In this document: positions 17,133 to 27,900 of the stretch, one piece after another
How positions within the stretch are numbered: the first letter of the stretch is position 1
Layout: the number at the start of each line of letters is the position of its first letter
Assembly: GCA_046328035.1 (NCBI GenBank)
Contig: JAXLXI010000004.1
Location: 124,001-188,000, forward strand
DNA from: JBGASG01 sp046328035
GTDB taxonomy: Bacteria; Cyanobacteriota; Vampirovibrionia; Obscuribacterales; Obscuribacteraceae
DNA length: 64,000 bases
Direction of reading: 5' to 3'
Notes under the pieces: model-generated
Database searches by the model: none
Told to the model about the DNA's origin: nothing
The model's input: the letters and a program-made list of their open reading frames with translations, nothing else
Made by a program: the position numbers and the translations under genes

Positions 17133-19106
17133 ATGGCACATCCATTTCTTGAAGCGCTGGAAAAACGCCCACTGCTGGGCGATGGCGCGATGGGCACGCT
17201 GCTCTATGCACGCGGCGCATCGCCGGAGACCAGCTTCGAGAAAATGAATCTGGACCACCAGGATATGGTTCAGCAGGTTCACATTGATTACATCAATGCC
17301 GGTGCCGAGGTGATCCAGACCAATTCGTTTGCCGGCAACCGTTACCGTCTGGCGTCCTACGGACTGGAAAAGGATGTTGTCTGGTCGTCGAACGTCTGGG
17401 CAGCCAAGGTTGCAAGAAACGCCCGAGAAATCGCCGGGATGCCGGTTTTCGTCGCCGGATCCGTCGGTCCGACTGGCAAACTGCTGGCGCCCATCGGCGA
17501 CATTACGAAAAGCGAGCTGGAAGACGCCTTCAAAGAACAGATGGAAGGTCTCCTGGCAGGGGGCGTCGACCTCTTCGTCCTGGAGTCGATGGGCAACATC
17601 GTTGAGTTGACCACGGCAGTGCGGGCGGCGCGCAAACTCTCCAAACTGCCGGTCGTGGCGCAAATGACCTTCACCACCGAAGGCTCGTCGGTTTTCGGTA
17701 CCCATCCCGAAGACCTGCTGAGGCTCTTAGATGAGCTTGGCGACGAGCGTCCCGACGTGCTGGGCATCAACTGCGGAGCCGGTCCGGGACCAGTTCTTGA
17801 AACATTGAAACGTATCGGATCTGCCGTCGCCGGGCGCGGCATGACGCCGGACCAGGTTTATTTGTCAGCCTTGCCCAATGCCGGTTTGCCGGGTCGGGTC
17901 GGTCAACGGTTTATGTATGTGGCGCGTCCGGACTACTGCGCGACATTCGTCAAACCATACATAGAAGCAGGCGCTCGCTTTATCGGCGGTTGCTGCGGGA
18001 CGACGCCCGAGCACATCAAAGCGATGCGTGTCGAACTCGACAAATATCTGCAAGCCAATCAAAAACACCCGACGCCGAAGGAATTTCCGGTCTCTATACC
18101 TGAAATTCAACATATCGCCGACCTGCAACCAACCACCGGCGATGTCAAAGACCCGGTCAAAGAACCGCCTCTCAACCTGGAGTTCAGTGGGCTGTCCTCA
18201 AGACTGAAAACCAACGATCCAAAAAACTTCTTCATCAGCGTCGAGTTAGATCCGCCGCGCGGAGCGGTTCCACGAAAGCTCTTACAGGCAGCAGAGATGG
18301 TGCGCGACTCGGGCGCAGACACGATCAATGTCGGCGACAGCCCGATGGCCAAAGTGCGCATGTCATCGATGGCAACCTGCCTTTTGATTCAACAGAAGGT
18401 CGGTATCGAAACCATCATTCACTTCACGACGCGCGATCGCAATTTGATGGGCATGCAGGCTGACTTGCTCGGCTGCCAGGCTCTGGGCATCCGCAATGTC
18501 ATCGCGCTCACCGGCGACCCGCCCAGCGTCGGCAACTATGCCCACGCAACCGCAGTCTACGACGTCGATTCGGTCGGTCTGATAAAGATCATCAACCAGC
18601 TCAATCGCGGGGTTGATATCGGGGGTAATACCATCGGATCACCGACTTCACTTTCCATAGCCTGCGCTCTCAATCCGACAGCTGAGAACCGGGCGCTGGA
18701 GAAGGAACGCCTGGCCCAGAAAATTGGTGCCGGCGCGCACGTAATCATGACTCAGCCGATCTACCAGCTGAGCGATTTGACGGATTTTCTGGATGACTTC
18801 GGCAAGGTTGAAATACCCATACTGGTCGGCATTATGCCTCTCAACAGCTTCAAGCACGCCGAATACCTGCACAACGAGGTGCCCGGCATCACCATCCCCG
18901 ACGATGTGCGCGAAGCCATGCGCAAAGCCGGAGATGAAGGCGCGCGCGTCGGTGTCGAACTATCCGAGAAACTGATCGAGGAGATAAGACACCTGATCGC
19001 GGGTATTTATATCGTGCCATCCTTTGGTCGCTACGACGACATCTGCGGGATGGTCCGGCGATTAAAAGCGGGCGTGCATGCGGCTCAACCTAAAGCTCTC
19101 ACATAA
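17133..19106 (+). CDS. Bifunctional homocysteine S-methyltransferase / 5,10-methylenetetrahydrofolate reductase
   Basis: A 657-residue fusion. Residues 1 to about 305 are a homocysteine methyltransferase barrel with zinc cysteines C214 (GINCGAGPGP) and C287-C288 (GGCCGTTPEH). After a linker (about 310-350), residues 355 to the end are a MetF-like barrel (FFISVELDPPRGAVP, DTINVGDSPMA, NVIALTGDPPSVGNY). Fused proteins of this type exist in Firmicutes (YitJ) and other phyla. They supply 5-methyl-THF and methylate homocysteine, with the methyl donor uncertain because no cobalamin domain is present. AGGAG lies ten bases before the ATG. No separate metF is visible, so this may be the reductase feeding MetH at 24993-28523. 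It overlaps the next gene by 29 bases. Confidence 0.92.
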   Translation: MAHPFLEALEKRPLLGDGAMGTLLYARGASPETSFEKMNLDHQDMVQQVHIDYINAGAEVIQTNSFAGNRYRLASYGLEKDVVWSSNVWAAKVARNAREIAGMPVFVAGSVGPTGKLLAPIGDITKSELEDAFKEQMEGLLAGGVDLFVLESMGNIVELTTAVRAARKLSKLPVVAQMTFTTEGSSVFGTHPEDLLRLLDELGDERPDVLGINCGAGPGPVLETLKRIGSAVAGRGMTPDQVYLSALPNAGLPGRVGQRFMYVARPDYCATFVKPYIEAGARFIGGCCGTTPEHIKAMRVELDKYLQANQKHPTPKEFPVSIPEIQHIADLQPTTGDVKDPVKEPPLNLEFSGLSSRLKTNDPKNFFISVELDPPRGAVPRKLLQAAEMVRDSGADTINVGDSPMAKVRMSSMATCLLIQQKVGIETIIHFTTRDRNLMGMQADLLGCQALGIRNVIALTGDPPSVGNYAHATAVYDVDSVGLIKIINQLNRGVDIGGNTIGSPTSLSIACALNPTAENRALEKERLAQKIGAGAHVIMTQPIYQLSDLTDFLDDFGKVEIPILVGIMPLNSFKHAEYLHNEVPGITIPDDVREAMRKAGDEGARVGVELSEKLIEEIRHLIAGIYIVPSFGRYDDICGMVRRLKAGVHAAQPKALT

Positions 19107-20538
19107 AGCCTTTATCCTGATCGGCGTTCCGCTCGCCTTCCAGCTCATTTTTGCATTCACGCTTTTTCTGCTTTTGCGCCAGGCAGAGCATGAGATTTAC
19201 GTGGAATTCAACCGCCGCGCCATCATCGCGGAATGCAACAGCCTGATGCGCAGCTTTCTGGAATCGGTGCAATACGTGTACGCGGTGCAGCACTCCGAAG
19301 ACACCGATGTCTACTTGCGCAAGTACGAGGAAGTGGCCAATCAGCAGATACCAATGCAGTTTCGTACCTTGAAACTGCTGGTCCAGGACAGCCCCGATCA
19401 GGTACACATCGTCGAAGATCTCGAAAAGACATCGGGCAAAATCACCACTCTCTTTGTGAGAGCGCGAGACTTGATCGAAAGCAAATCCAAGCCGATTGAG
19501 CTGGCTCGCACGCGCCAGGACCTGTCGGACAGTGTCAAAGACTTGATCACTACTCTGAAAGCGTTCACACAAGAGCAGGAAGATGCTGAACGAAAGCGTC
19601 CCGACACTCAGATCAAAGTGCGCCACTTGTTGCAGCAGTTCATGCTTTTTGCCGTCGTGTTCAACATTATTTTGGCGATTGCTCTGGCGCGATTCTTCAA
19701 CGAAGGAACTACAAAACGCCTGGGCGTGTTGATGAACAACACCAACCGCCTGGCTGAGAATAAAGAACTAAATCCGCTGCTCGTGGGCAGTGATGAATTG
19801 GCGCATCTGGACAAGACCTTTCACGACATGGCTGATGCCTTGAAGGAAGCGGCGCGGCGAAAACAAGAACTGGTGGCCATGGTATCGCACGATCTGCGCA
19901 CACCTTTGACCTCGGTGCAGGCGTCGTTGACACTGCTGGGCGCCGGCGCTCTGGGAGGACTTTCCGAGAAGGCGCAGAAAGAAGTCAACGTCGCCGAAAA
20001 CAATACAACCCGCCTGATCAATTTGATTAATGACCTGCTCGACATTGAGAAAATGGAAGCGGGCAAACTGAAGATGTCACCGCAGATGACACCGCTGATG
20101 CCGATTCTGGAACGCTCGTACGAGGGTGTTGATGCCTTTGCCGGGCAGCACGATATCACTGTCGAGATGCCGAATACATCCCTGACAGTCTACGCCGATG
20201 GCGATCGGATTGTGCAGGTGCTGGTAAATTTGCTCTCCAATGCCATCAAGTTCTCGCCGCCTGATACATTCGTGAGCGTGACGGTCGAGCAACAGGATAA
20301 TTGGGTGGAGGTGCGCATCACCGATCGCGGACGAGGCATACCGCCGGCTCACATCACATCGATCTTCCAGCGCTTCCAGCAAGTGGAGGCAGCCGACGGC
20401 AAACGCGCGCGAGGCACCGGGCTCGGGCTGGCAATTTGCAAGGCGATCATTGAAGGACATGGTGGCACAATCGGTGTCGAGAGCCAGGAAGGACACGGCA
20501 GTCAATTCTGGCTCAAGTTGCCGGCCAGCCCAGTTTAG
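19078..20538 (+). CDS. Membrane sensor histidine kinase
   Basis: A 486-residue kinase: membrane helix at about 12-33, a mainly helical sensor region (about 35-185, probably periplasmic), a second helix at about 187-206, a HAMP linker, and HisKA with phospho-acceptor H271 (MVSHDLRTPL). The ATPase domain has N box VLVNLLSNAIKFSPP, G1 DRGRGIP and G2 GTGLGLAICKAI. The sensor has no named domain that I recognise. It overlaps the methyltransferase gene by 29 bases and faces a response regulator gene ten bases away, so the two probably form a two-component pair despite being convergent. Confidence 0.92.
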   Translation: MRLNLKLSHKAFILIGVPLAFQLIFAFTLFLLLRQAEHEIYVEFNRRAIIAECNSLMRSFLESVQYVYAVQHSEDTDVYLRKYEEVANQQIPMQFRTLKLLVQDSPDQVHIVEDLEKTSGKITTLFVRARDLIESKSKPIELARTRQDLSDSVKDLITTLKAFTQEQEDAERKRPDTQIKVRHLLQQFMLFAVVFNIILAIALARFFNEGTTKRLGVLMNNTNRLAENKELNPLLVGSDELAHLDKTFHDMADALKEAARRKQELVAMVSHDLRTPLTSVQASLTLLGAGALGGLSEKAQKEVNVAENNTTRLINLINDLLDIEKMEAGKLKMSPQMTPLMPILERSYEGVDAFAGQHDITVEMPNTSLTVYADGDRIVQVLVNLLSNAIKFSPPDTFVSVTVEQQDNWVEVRITDRGRGIPPAHITSIFQRFQQVEAADGKRARGTGLGLAICKAIIEGHGGTIGVESQEGHGSQFWLKLPASPV

Positions 20539-20548
20539 GTCGAAAGCA

Positions 20549-21223
20549 TCATTTCTCCAGCTTGTAGCCTATGCCGTGGACAGTTTTGATGATCGATGAA
20601 GGGGCTTCCGGAGAGATTTTTTTCCGCAGGGTTTTGATGTAGGTATATACCGTGTCGATCGAAGAATCCGACTCCGAATTCCAAACTCGATCTAAAAGCG
20701 CGTCAGGACTGAATACTTCGCCCGGATGGCGCATGAAAAACTCCAAAAGTGCAAACTCTTTGGGCAGGAGTTGAATCGGCTGCCCTTCTTTCGTCAGTTC
20801 ATGGGCCGCAGTGTCGAGCACCAACCCTTTGGCTTCCAGCGTGTTGCCCGGCCCGCTGATATTGGCCGGGCGTCGAAGTAGCGCACGAATGCGAGCGGAC
20901 AACTCTTTAAGATGAAACGGCTTCGTGATGTAGTCATCGGCACCGGAATCCAGTCCCTGCAGTTTATCGGTTATCGTGTCTTTGCCGGTCAGCATGATGA
21001 TGGGAGTGGTACCACCAGCGGAGCGAAACTGCTGGCACACATCGATGCCGGTTATGTGCGGCAGGTCCCAATCGAGAATCACCAGTTCATACTTGTAGAA
21101 CTTGAGCCGCTGGGCTGCCTCCTTACCGTCGGCAACCGCTTCTACTTCATGCTGCTCGAAGGAAAGCCACTCCTTGACTCTTCCTTGCAGATCCGGATCG
21201 TCCTCGACAACCAGAATTTTCGC
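20549..21223 (-). CDS. OmpR/PhoB-family response regulator
   Basis: A 224-residue regulator. The receiver domain has the acidic pair VVEDD near the start, phospho-acceptor D52 (VILDWDLP) and the conserved Lys in YITKPFHLKEL. The C-terminal winged helix has LLPKEFALLEFFMRHPGEV and VDTVYTYIKTLRKKI-like ending motifs. I chose ATG at 21223 (MAKILVVEDD), which has GGAG about seven bases upstream; the frame is open to 21262 without a site. It is convergent with the histidine kinase at 19078-20538, its likely partner. Confidence 0.92.
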   Translation of the reverse strand, partial: AKILVVEDDPDLQGRVKEWLSFEQHEVEAVADGKEAAQRLKFYKYELVILDWDLPHITGIDVCQQFRSAGGTTPIIMLTGKDTITDKLQGLDSGADDYITKPFHLKELSARIRALLRRPANISGPGNTLEAKGLVLDTAAHELTKEGQPIQLLPKEFALLEFFMRHPGEVFSPDALLDRVWNSESDSSIDTVYTYIKTLRKKISPEAPSSIIKTVHGIGYKLEK

Positions 21224-21318
21224 CATGACCGACTCCATTATCGTGCCCATGATAGCAAACACGGCGCTCCGTCCTATCAGCCAGCGGGTATGAAATAGTC
21301 AGCCCGACGGTGCATTTG

Positions 21319-23028
21319 ATGTCCAGACCTAAGTTTCCAGTATTGCTTTTAGGCACCTTGACTGCGCTTCTGCTGACCACGGCGTGCGGTTCAATCGATA
21401 GCGGAGATCGCTGGGACCGCGGGTATCGTTTGCGCTTCTGGCAAAAATTCAAGCTCGATGGAGAGACCGACTTCGTACGAGGACGTTATGCCAGTGCTCG
21501 CGACCTGTGGCAGGAGGCGGTGCGGCAGGCCGAAGCCATGGGACAAGACAACTTCCGCATCGGCATCTCACTTTATGATGTGGCACTGGCGCAAAGTATG
21601 TTGCAGCAGCCTCAAGACGCGATCAGCTCGCTGCAGAGAGCACGCACCATCTTCGAACATCAACTGCAGACGAAACTTTCAGCGTCGCAAAAAGTGGAGA
21701 TGACGCACGAACTGGCTAATACATGGGCGCTCTTGGGACAAATGCAAGCAGCTGTCGAAGACAGGGAAGCGGCAGAGAGATCCTTTGCGCAAGCCAACCA
21801 ATTATACGGCAGTCTGTCTGACAGATATGATAGCGATCCCGTTTTGCGCCGCGAGCATGCAGAATCTATGGCCAGTCTGGCCATGCTCGATCTGTCGATG
21901 GACAAACGGCAAGACGCTGAACGCTACTTCCAGGAGGCTATGCCGCTGGCCGAAGCTTCATTTTCATCACCGACCGCGCTGGATAACCTCAAGCGCGGCT
22001 ACGCCAGTTTGATGAAAGTCACCGCCCGCGATGACGAAGCACAAAAAATGGTTCCGGATGATCCACGACTTGCCGAGCTTCTCAAACAAGTTGACGAAGC
22101 AGCCGACGACAATGACTGGGGCAGGCAAACGCAAGCCGCGCAAGAGGCACTACGCGTCGCGCGCACATCCAACTTTCCGGAGCTCACAGAAGCGCAGACG
22201 CTGACATCGCTGATCTTGCCTTTTGCCGCCCGCGGGCACTACGGACAGGCTGAAGAATACGCCAACCGCGCCACGCAGTTGCGTAAGCAGGTGCGCGCGC
22301 AACACGACGGGCTGGCTGATCACCTGCAAGCCGTCACGGTGCGCGCTTATATAGAATCGCAGCAGTATGCAAAAGCAATGCCGATTTTGCTCGAACAGAT
22401 TGTCTGGCGCGAGAACAATCTCAGCGATCAGAAATTGCGCGTCACCGAAACGGCAGCCGATCTGGCACAGTGTTATGCGCGCCTGGGAGAAACTCAAAAA
22501 GCCGCTCCGCTTATTCAACGCTGCCTGCAAGCGCTGGAAAAGCGAAAAAACGCCAAAGGCAGGCGCCAGTACGTTCTCGCCAGAGTGGCGGACGCCTACA
22601 TGGCAGGGGGCGACTATGCCAGAGCAATGCCGCTTTTGCAAGAGTTGCAGTCGCTACCGATCGGAAAGCGAGGCGATAAGCAGTTTCGTCAGGCAGAACG
22701 ATTCATGTTGCTCGCCGACTGCGAAAAAGGGCTGAAGCAATACGCTCAGGCAAACGGACACTACCAGCAGGCTTTCAACATATTGCAATCTGCCAATCGC
22801 ACCGTAGCCGGTGCCTGCTGCGCCCGCTGGGCAGACTTGAAGCATCGGCAAAACGACGATGCCGGAGCCGATCAACTCTACGCCAGAGCACTCAAGCTGT
22901 TGGACAATAAAGATCAGGACGCACAACAGCAAATCATCGAGCGCATCATTCCAGACTACTGCATCATCCTGCAGGCGCTGGGAAAAGATGACCAGTGCGA
23001 GCAAATCAAGGCTTCAGCGAGTCGATGA
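21319..23028 (+). CDS. TPR-repeat lipoprotein
   Basis: About 569 residues. The start is a lipoprotein signal: basic MSRPKFP, hydrophobic VLLLGTLTALLL, then the lipobox TTAC with Cys as the mature N-terminus. The rest is an array of TPR-like helix pairs (for example DNFRIGISLYDVALAQSMLQ and YAKAMPILLEQIVW). It is likely anchored to a membrane and faces the periplasm, where TPR arrays usually bind other proteins. ATG at 21319 gives a normal signal; GTG at 21310 is an alternative, and neither has a strong ribosome-binding site. The final codons overlap the convergent hydrolase gene. Confidence 0.85.
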   Translation: MSRPKFPVLLLGTLTALLLTTACGSIDSGDRWDRGYRLRFWQKFKLDGETDFVRGRYASARDLWQEAVRQAEAMGQDNFRIGISLYDVALAQSMLQQPQDAISSLQRARTIFEHQLQTKLSASQKVEMTHELANTWALLGQMQAAVEDREAAERSFAQANQLYGSLSDRYDSDPVLRREHAESMASLAMLDLSMDKRQDAERYFQEAMPLAEASFSSPTALDNLKRGYASLMKVTARDDEAQKMVPDDPRLAELLKQVDEAADDNDWGRQTQAAQEALRVARTSNFPELTEAQTLTSLILPFAARGHYGQAEEYANRATQLRKQVRAQHDGLADHLQAVTVRAYIESQQYAKAMPILLEQIVWRENNLSDQKLRVTETAADLAQCYARLGETQKAAPLIQRCLQALEKRKNAKGRRQYVLARVADAYMAGGDYARAMPLLQELQSLPIGKRGDKQFRQAERFMLLADCEKGLKQYAQANGHYQQAFNILQSANRTVAGACCARWADLKHRQNDDAGADQLYARALKLLDNKDQDAQQQIIERIIPDYCIILQALGKDDQCEQIKASASR

Positions 23029-23800
23029 ACCTGAAAGTCGCATCCTTATGTTTGTCTCTGGCTGCAGGAAACAGCTTATGGCAGGCACCTTCACACAGCA
23101 CCAGCTCTTTCCGTCCTTGCGCCGAGGCAAACATCTCTTCAGAGTTCCAGTGAGGCACAGTGAAGTCGGCCGTGCCATGAATGAAAAGCAGCGGCGGGTG
23201 CTCCTTCCCGGCCAGCACCGCGCGATTGTCTAGAGCATCGGGCACCAATGAGGAATGAGCAAGAAACGGGACGTGATGTGAGACGACCTTGCGCAACGAA
23301 CTGAATCCTGATTGCAAGATGACCCCCAGACAGGGGCGGCGATCCATGACCTGACAGGTGACCCCGCCACCAATCGATTGTCCGTACAAGATAATCGCTT
23401 CAGGCGCGTAGCCCAGCCCATCACGAACATAGTCGTAGGCTGAAAAACCGTCTTCAACAACGGACTCGACATTAGGCATGCCGACCGTGTTACCAACGCT
23501 GTTGCCGTAGCCCCGATAGTCGTAAGCCAGCACCGAGACATTTTCGCTTTCCAAAAGATTTTCGATCAACCACTTGATGTCATCGAGATTACCGGCATTG
23601 CCATGGTTGATCAGCACTATATACGGTGCTTGCTGCCGTTGAAACAGCCAACCTTGCATCAGGGTTCCATCTACGGCTTTGATGTAGACATCTTTTTTCT
23701 GAACGCCCGCCAGCTCGATGACCCCACGAACTTTTCTGCGAGGCCAGAATATGAAGTGCCGATAAATTGTGCTGACTGATCCGTTCAGTTTGAATGCCAT
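23006..23800 (-). CDS. Alpha/beta hydrolase
   Basis: A 264-residue hydrolase of the bem46/FrsA-like type. The nucleophile elbow is GQSIGG, with Ser in LYGQSIGGGVTCQ. The acid Asp is probably in FIHGTADFTVPH and the His in CEGACHKLFP. The oxyanion strand IVLINHGNAGN is present. I chose ATG at 23800 (MAFKLNG): it lies eight bases after the corrected stop of the upstream TPR gene, which argues for coupled translation. The open frame extends to 23884, but that part is the out-of-frame end of the TPR gene. The substrate is unknown; esterase or thioesterase activity is typical. Confidence 0.85.
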   Translation of the reverse strand: MAFKLNGSVSTIYRHFIFWPRRKVRGVIELAGVQKKDVYIKAVDGTLMQGWLFQRQQAPYIVLINHGNAGNLDDIKWLIENLLESENVSVLAYDYRGYGNSVGNTVGMPNVESVVEDGFSAYDYVRDGLGYAPEAIILYGQSIGGGVTCQVMDRRPCLGVILQSGFSSLRKVVSHHVPFLAHSSLVPDALDNRAVLAGKEHPPLLFIHGTADFTVPHWNSEEMFASAQGRKELVLCEGACHKLFPAARDKHKDATFRFIDSLKP

Positions 23801-23807
23801 AGTCCGA

Positions 23808-24996
23808 TTATAGCGATTGTTCGAAGGCCGGATCGAGCTCAACAGCTCGGCGATAGTCCTGCTCGGCTCGGGCAAACTCACCAATTTCTTTGAGGGCCAA
23901 CGAACGATAGAAATACCCCCTGCGCATCATCCGGAGCCAGTTCTATGGCTTTATCCAGGTCCTCGATGGCCAGGTAAAACCGGCGCTGCTGAACATAGGC
24001 TCCGGCGCGCCAGAGCAGAGCTTCGCGGTTGTTCTGGTCATGCTCGAGAACGCGCGTCAAATCGTCGATCGCCTCAGGCATGCGCTCGCGCATGAAATAA
24101 GCGCCCGCTCGCTGCAGATAACCATCTCCCTCGCCGTAATCAGGATCGATATTGAGGCATTCGTTGAAATCTTCGATAGCCTCGCGGTGACGCCCCATCG
24201 CCGCCAGCAACAGACCGCGCGAATAGTAGAGATCCTCGTCCGTCTGCCGCAGCGATATCGCCCGGTCGAAGTCATCGAGCGCCGGCTCGTTCATCCCCAT
24301 GTTGGCATACGAGTGGGCTCGAAAAGAATAGGCCATCCAGTAGGTGGGATCGCGCCCGATTGCCACAGTGCAGGCGTCGACAGCGGCCGTGTATTCGCCT
24401 CTGTCGATCAGCTTGCGCGCCTCTTCCATGTGCAGATTTGCCTCATGGTGCAGCATGTCGTCGGCTCTCGCAATCAGCACAATCGGTCCGCGCGGAGTGC
24501 GAATCACGATCGGATCGCTCGGATCAAATCCGCAGTAAGCCTCGAAATGATGCGTGCCGGCCAGTGACGAATCCAGGATGCCGGTGCTGCCGGGGTCGAT
24601 GGCCATCACTTGCTCTCGTCCTTTGAGCGCCGCTCGCAGTCCTTCCTCCTCGCTGACCGTAGCCATCCATGATTCTTTGCCGCGTGCCGACACCGCCAGA
24701 CGATTTAACGTCACTCTCATGCGCACAGGCTGAGAGTTCTTCAAAAGATCCGTGGCCTTGCCGTACACACTGCGAGCGTGTCGCACCACGGGCAGAGCCA
24801 CCACCAGAGCGCCGGCCCAGACGGAGGCCGCATATATGATTACCGTCCAGACCCGCATAACGTCAAAGACGCAGAACAACGCCGCGGTTACCAAAAGAGC
24901 GACACCGAGGTAAATCGCCGCGGTACGCAACCGCCGGCGATAGTGCGGGCGAAGTTCACTGTGGACAGAGAATTTCGCCTTCTTCTCGTTGCTCAT
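23808..24996 (-). CDS. TPR membrane protein with an apparent single-base frameshift near its end
   Basis: The protein has two N-terminal membrane segments (AAIYLGVALLVTAALFCVFD and IIYAASVWAGALVVALPVV), a middle part and C-terminal TPRs. Read as given, the frame ends at 23878 after VFLSFVGPQRNW, which breaks a TPR. Removing one G from the G5 run at 23916-23920 (minus strand) restores YFYRSLALKEIGEFARAEQD and VELDPAFEQSL, ending at 23808. This restored end fits the TPR consensus and the start of the next gene eight bases on, so a sequencing error or a recent mutation is likely. The start overlaps the metH stop by three or four bases. The coordinates given include the restored tail. Confidence 0.8.
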
Positions 24997-27900
24997 GTTG
25001 TCCGCTGCGCCGCCGGGTTTTTGTAGATGTTGAAGTACTTCGCTTCCGGATGACAGACCACGATGGCCGAAGTACTCTGCTCAGGGACGATATGAAACTC
25101 TTCAGTTAAACTTACCCCGATGCGCTCGGGTTCCAACAGCTGGAAGAGCTGAACCTGATCTTCCAGATTGGGGCAAGCCGGATAACCAAAACTGTAGCGG
25201 GATCCGCGGTAGCCCTGGTTCAACAGTTTCGCCACGTCGGAGGAGTCCTCAGCAGACAGCCCCAGTTCCGCGCGTATCCGTTTGTGCATCACTTCGGCAA
25301 GCGCTTCGGCAGTTTCCACAGACAATCCATGGAAATAGAGATAATCGGAATACTGGTCGGACTTGAACAGTTTCTCGCAGTAGTCCGAAGCCTGGGCACC
25401 GACCGTGACTATCTGCGCCGGCAGCACATCCATGACACCCTCATCGACCGAGGCAAAGTAATCGGCAATGCAGAGGTGGCGACCGTGATCCTGGCGCGGG
25501 AAAGTGAAGCGCACCCACTCGGTCTTTTGATCTTCGCGATAGACAATCAGGTCGTTGTCCTTTGATTGCACCGGGAAGTAGCCATAGACCACCTTCGGTA
25601 TCAGCAGGTTTTCTTCGATTGCCTGTTTCTTCAAGCGCGCCAGCACCGGGCGCACCTTCTCGTTCAGCAAAGCCTCGTACTCGGCATCCGGCATCTCACC
25701 CTGGCGCACTCGCCATTGCCCGCGAATCAGGACATTCTCGTTCAGATAGGGGAAGACATCAGCGACCGGTATGTCTTCGACCACGCGCGAACCCCAGAAT
25801 GGCGGAGTAACAACCGGCACACCGCGTTTAACATCGGAGCGCCTGGTATTGCCGGTGGTGACAACCGGAACTTCGGGAGCTTTGCCGGTCTTGCCGTTTC
25901 GGTCGCCGTCAGCGGACCCCGCGGGTTGCTCGGCTCCATTTCGCTTGCCGCCGTTAACGGTGATGCCCGCGAATTCAGCCAGTCCAGCCTCGCCTTTGTT
26001 GGCCAGCGCCTCCATATACTTGAGGTCATCGAAAGCATCTTGCCCGTACACGACCAGTCCGTCGTAGACGTCGCGGCAGTCTTCCTCGACGTACCGCCGG
26101 GTGAGAGCGGCCCCGCCCAGGACCACCGGGATTTTTATGCCGCGATCGTTGAGAATTTCCAGATTCTCCTTCATGATCACCGTCGATTTGACCAGCAACC
26201 CGCTCATACCTATGCAATCAGCTTTGTGCTCTTGCGCCGCGGCGATGATGTTTTCGATCGGCTGCTTGATGCCCAGGTTCAAGACCCGGTAGCCGTTGTT
26301 GGTGAGAATGATATCGACCAGGTTCTTGCCGATGTCGTGCACGTCGCCCTTGACCGTGGCAAGAACCATCGTGCCGCGCGTTGCGCCTTCGACTTTTTCC
26401 ATGAACGGTTCCAGGTACGAAACAGCGGCTTTCATCGTTTCTGCAGACTGCAGCACAAAAGGCAACTGCATCTTGCCGGAACCGAACAGGTCGCCGACCA
26501 CTTTCATGCCGTCCAGCAAAATCTCATTGATGATGGCCAGGGGGGCATACTTCTCCATCGCCTTGGCCAGGTCTTTTTCCAGATCGACGCGATCGCCGTC
26601 GATAATGCGCTGCTTCAGCACCTCCTCGACAGGCAAGTTGCTGTCGATTTTCTTTGGTCCGCCACCTTCTTTTTTCTTGGCTTTGTAGAAATCGAGCAGC
26701 GTGAAGAGCGGATCGTAATCCGGCGTGCGTTCATCGAAGATCAGCTTACGATGGAACTCGCGCTCTTCTTCAGCAATTTTGTAGAGCGGCAGAATTTTCT
26801 GCGCGTGCACGATCGCCATATCCAAGCCCGCTTCCACTGCGTAATGCAGAAACACCGAATTGAGCACGTGGCGAATCGATGGATTGAAACCGAACGAGAT
26901 GTTGCTGACACCGAGGATGGTTTTGACCCCGGGCAACTCTTGCTTGATACGGCGAATGCCCTCCAGTGTCTCCATGCCGAGGCGCCGGTCGTCTTCGTTG
27001 CCGGTGGACAGCGTGAAGGTCAGGGCATCGAAGATGAGATCTTCGGGCTTCATGCCCTGCTCCATGCACAGCAAAAGAATGCGCTTGGCGATTTCAAATT
27101 TCTTCTCGGCAGTCTTCGCCATGCCTGCTTCGTCGATGGTCAGCGCAATCGCAGCGGCTCCAAACCGGCGAATCAGCTCAACCTTCTTGAGCATTTTATC
27201 GACGCCATCTTCCAGGTTGATAGAGTTGACGATTGCCCGTCCGGCAATCAGCTCCAGCGAAGCCGCCAGCACGGGAAACTCAGTCGTATCGACGACCAAC
27301 GGCAGTTGAGACTCGGTGTTCAGCCGCTTGATATATGTGGTCATATCGCGCACTTCATTGCGGCCCACATAGGCGGTGCACACGTCGATCATGTGGGAGC
27401 CTTCGCGCTCTTGCGCGCGAGCCATGGCCACCATGCCGTCCCAGTCTTCGACTTCCAGCAACTCTTTAAATTTCTTGCTGCCGTTGGTATTGGCGCGCTC
27501 GCCAACTAGAAGTGGTGGCACATCGATAGTCAGCGGCACCGCAGTGTACAGGCTGCAAACCGAAGGCAGTTCGGTGATCTGGCGCTTCTTCGGTTCGACA
27601 TGCCCGACCACTTCGCAAACGCGCTTCAAGTGCTCGGGAGTAGTGCCGCAGCAACCGCCGATGATGTTGACACCCTCCTTCTGGACAAAGTGCTTGAGCG
27701 CATTGGCCAGATCATCCGGCGTCAATTTGTAGACGGTCTGCCCGCCGACGTTCTCAGGCAGCCCGGCGTTGGGCAACACAGAGACGTACTTCTTGGAGTT
27801 TTCGCAAAGATGGCGGATCGGATCCATCATCTCGGCAGGACCGGTTGCGCAGTTCATGCCGATTACATCGATGTCGAACGGCGAAAGCGCCGTCAAGGCT

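Noticed and set aside
25566..27509. 647-codon open frame on the plus strand inside metH
   Set aside because: It is antisense to well-conserved metH codons, has no recognisable domain and follows from the codon bias of the real gene.
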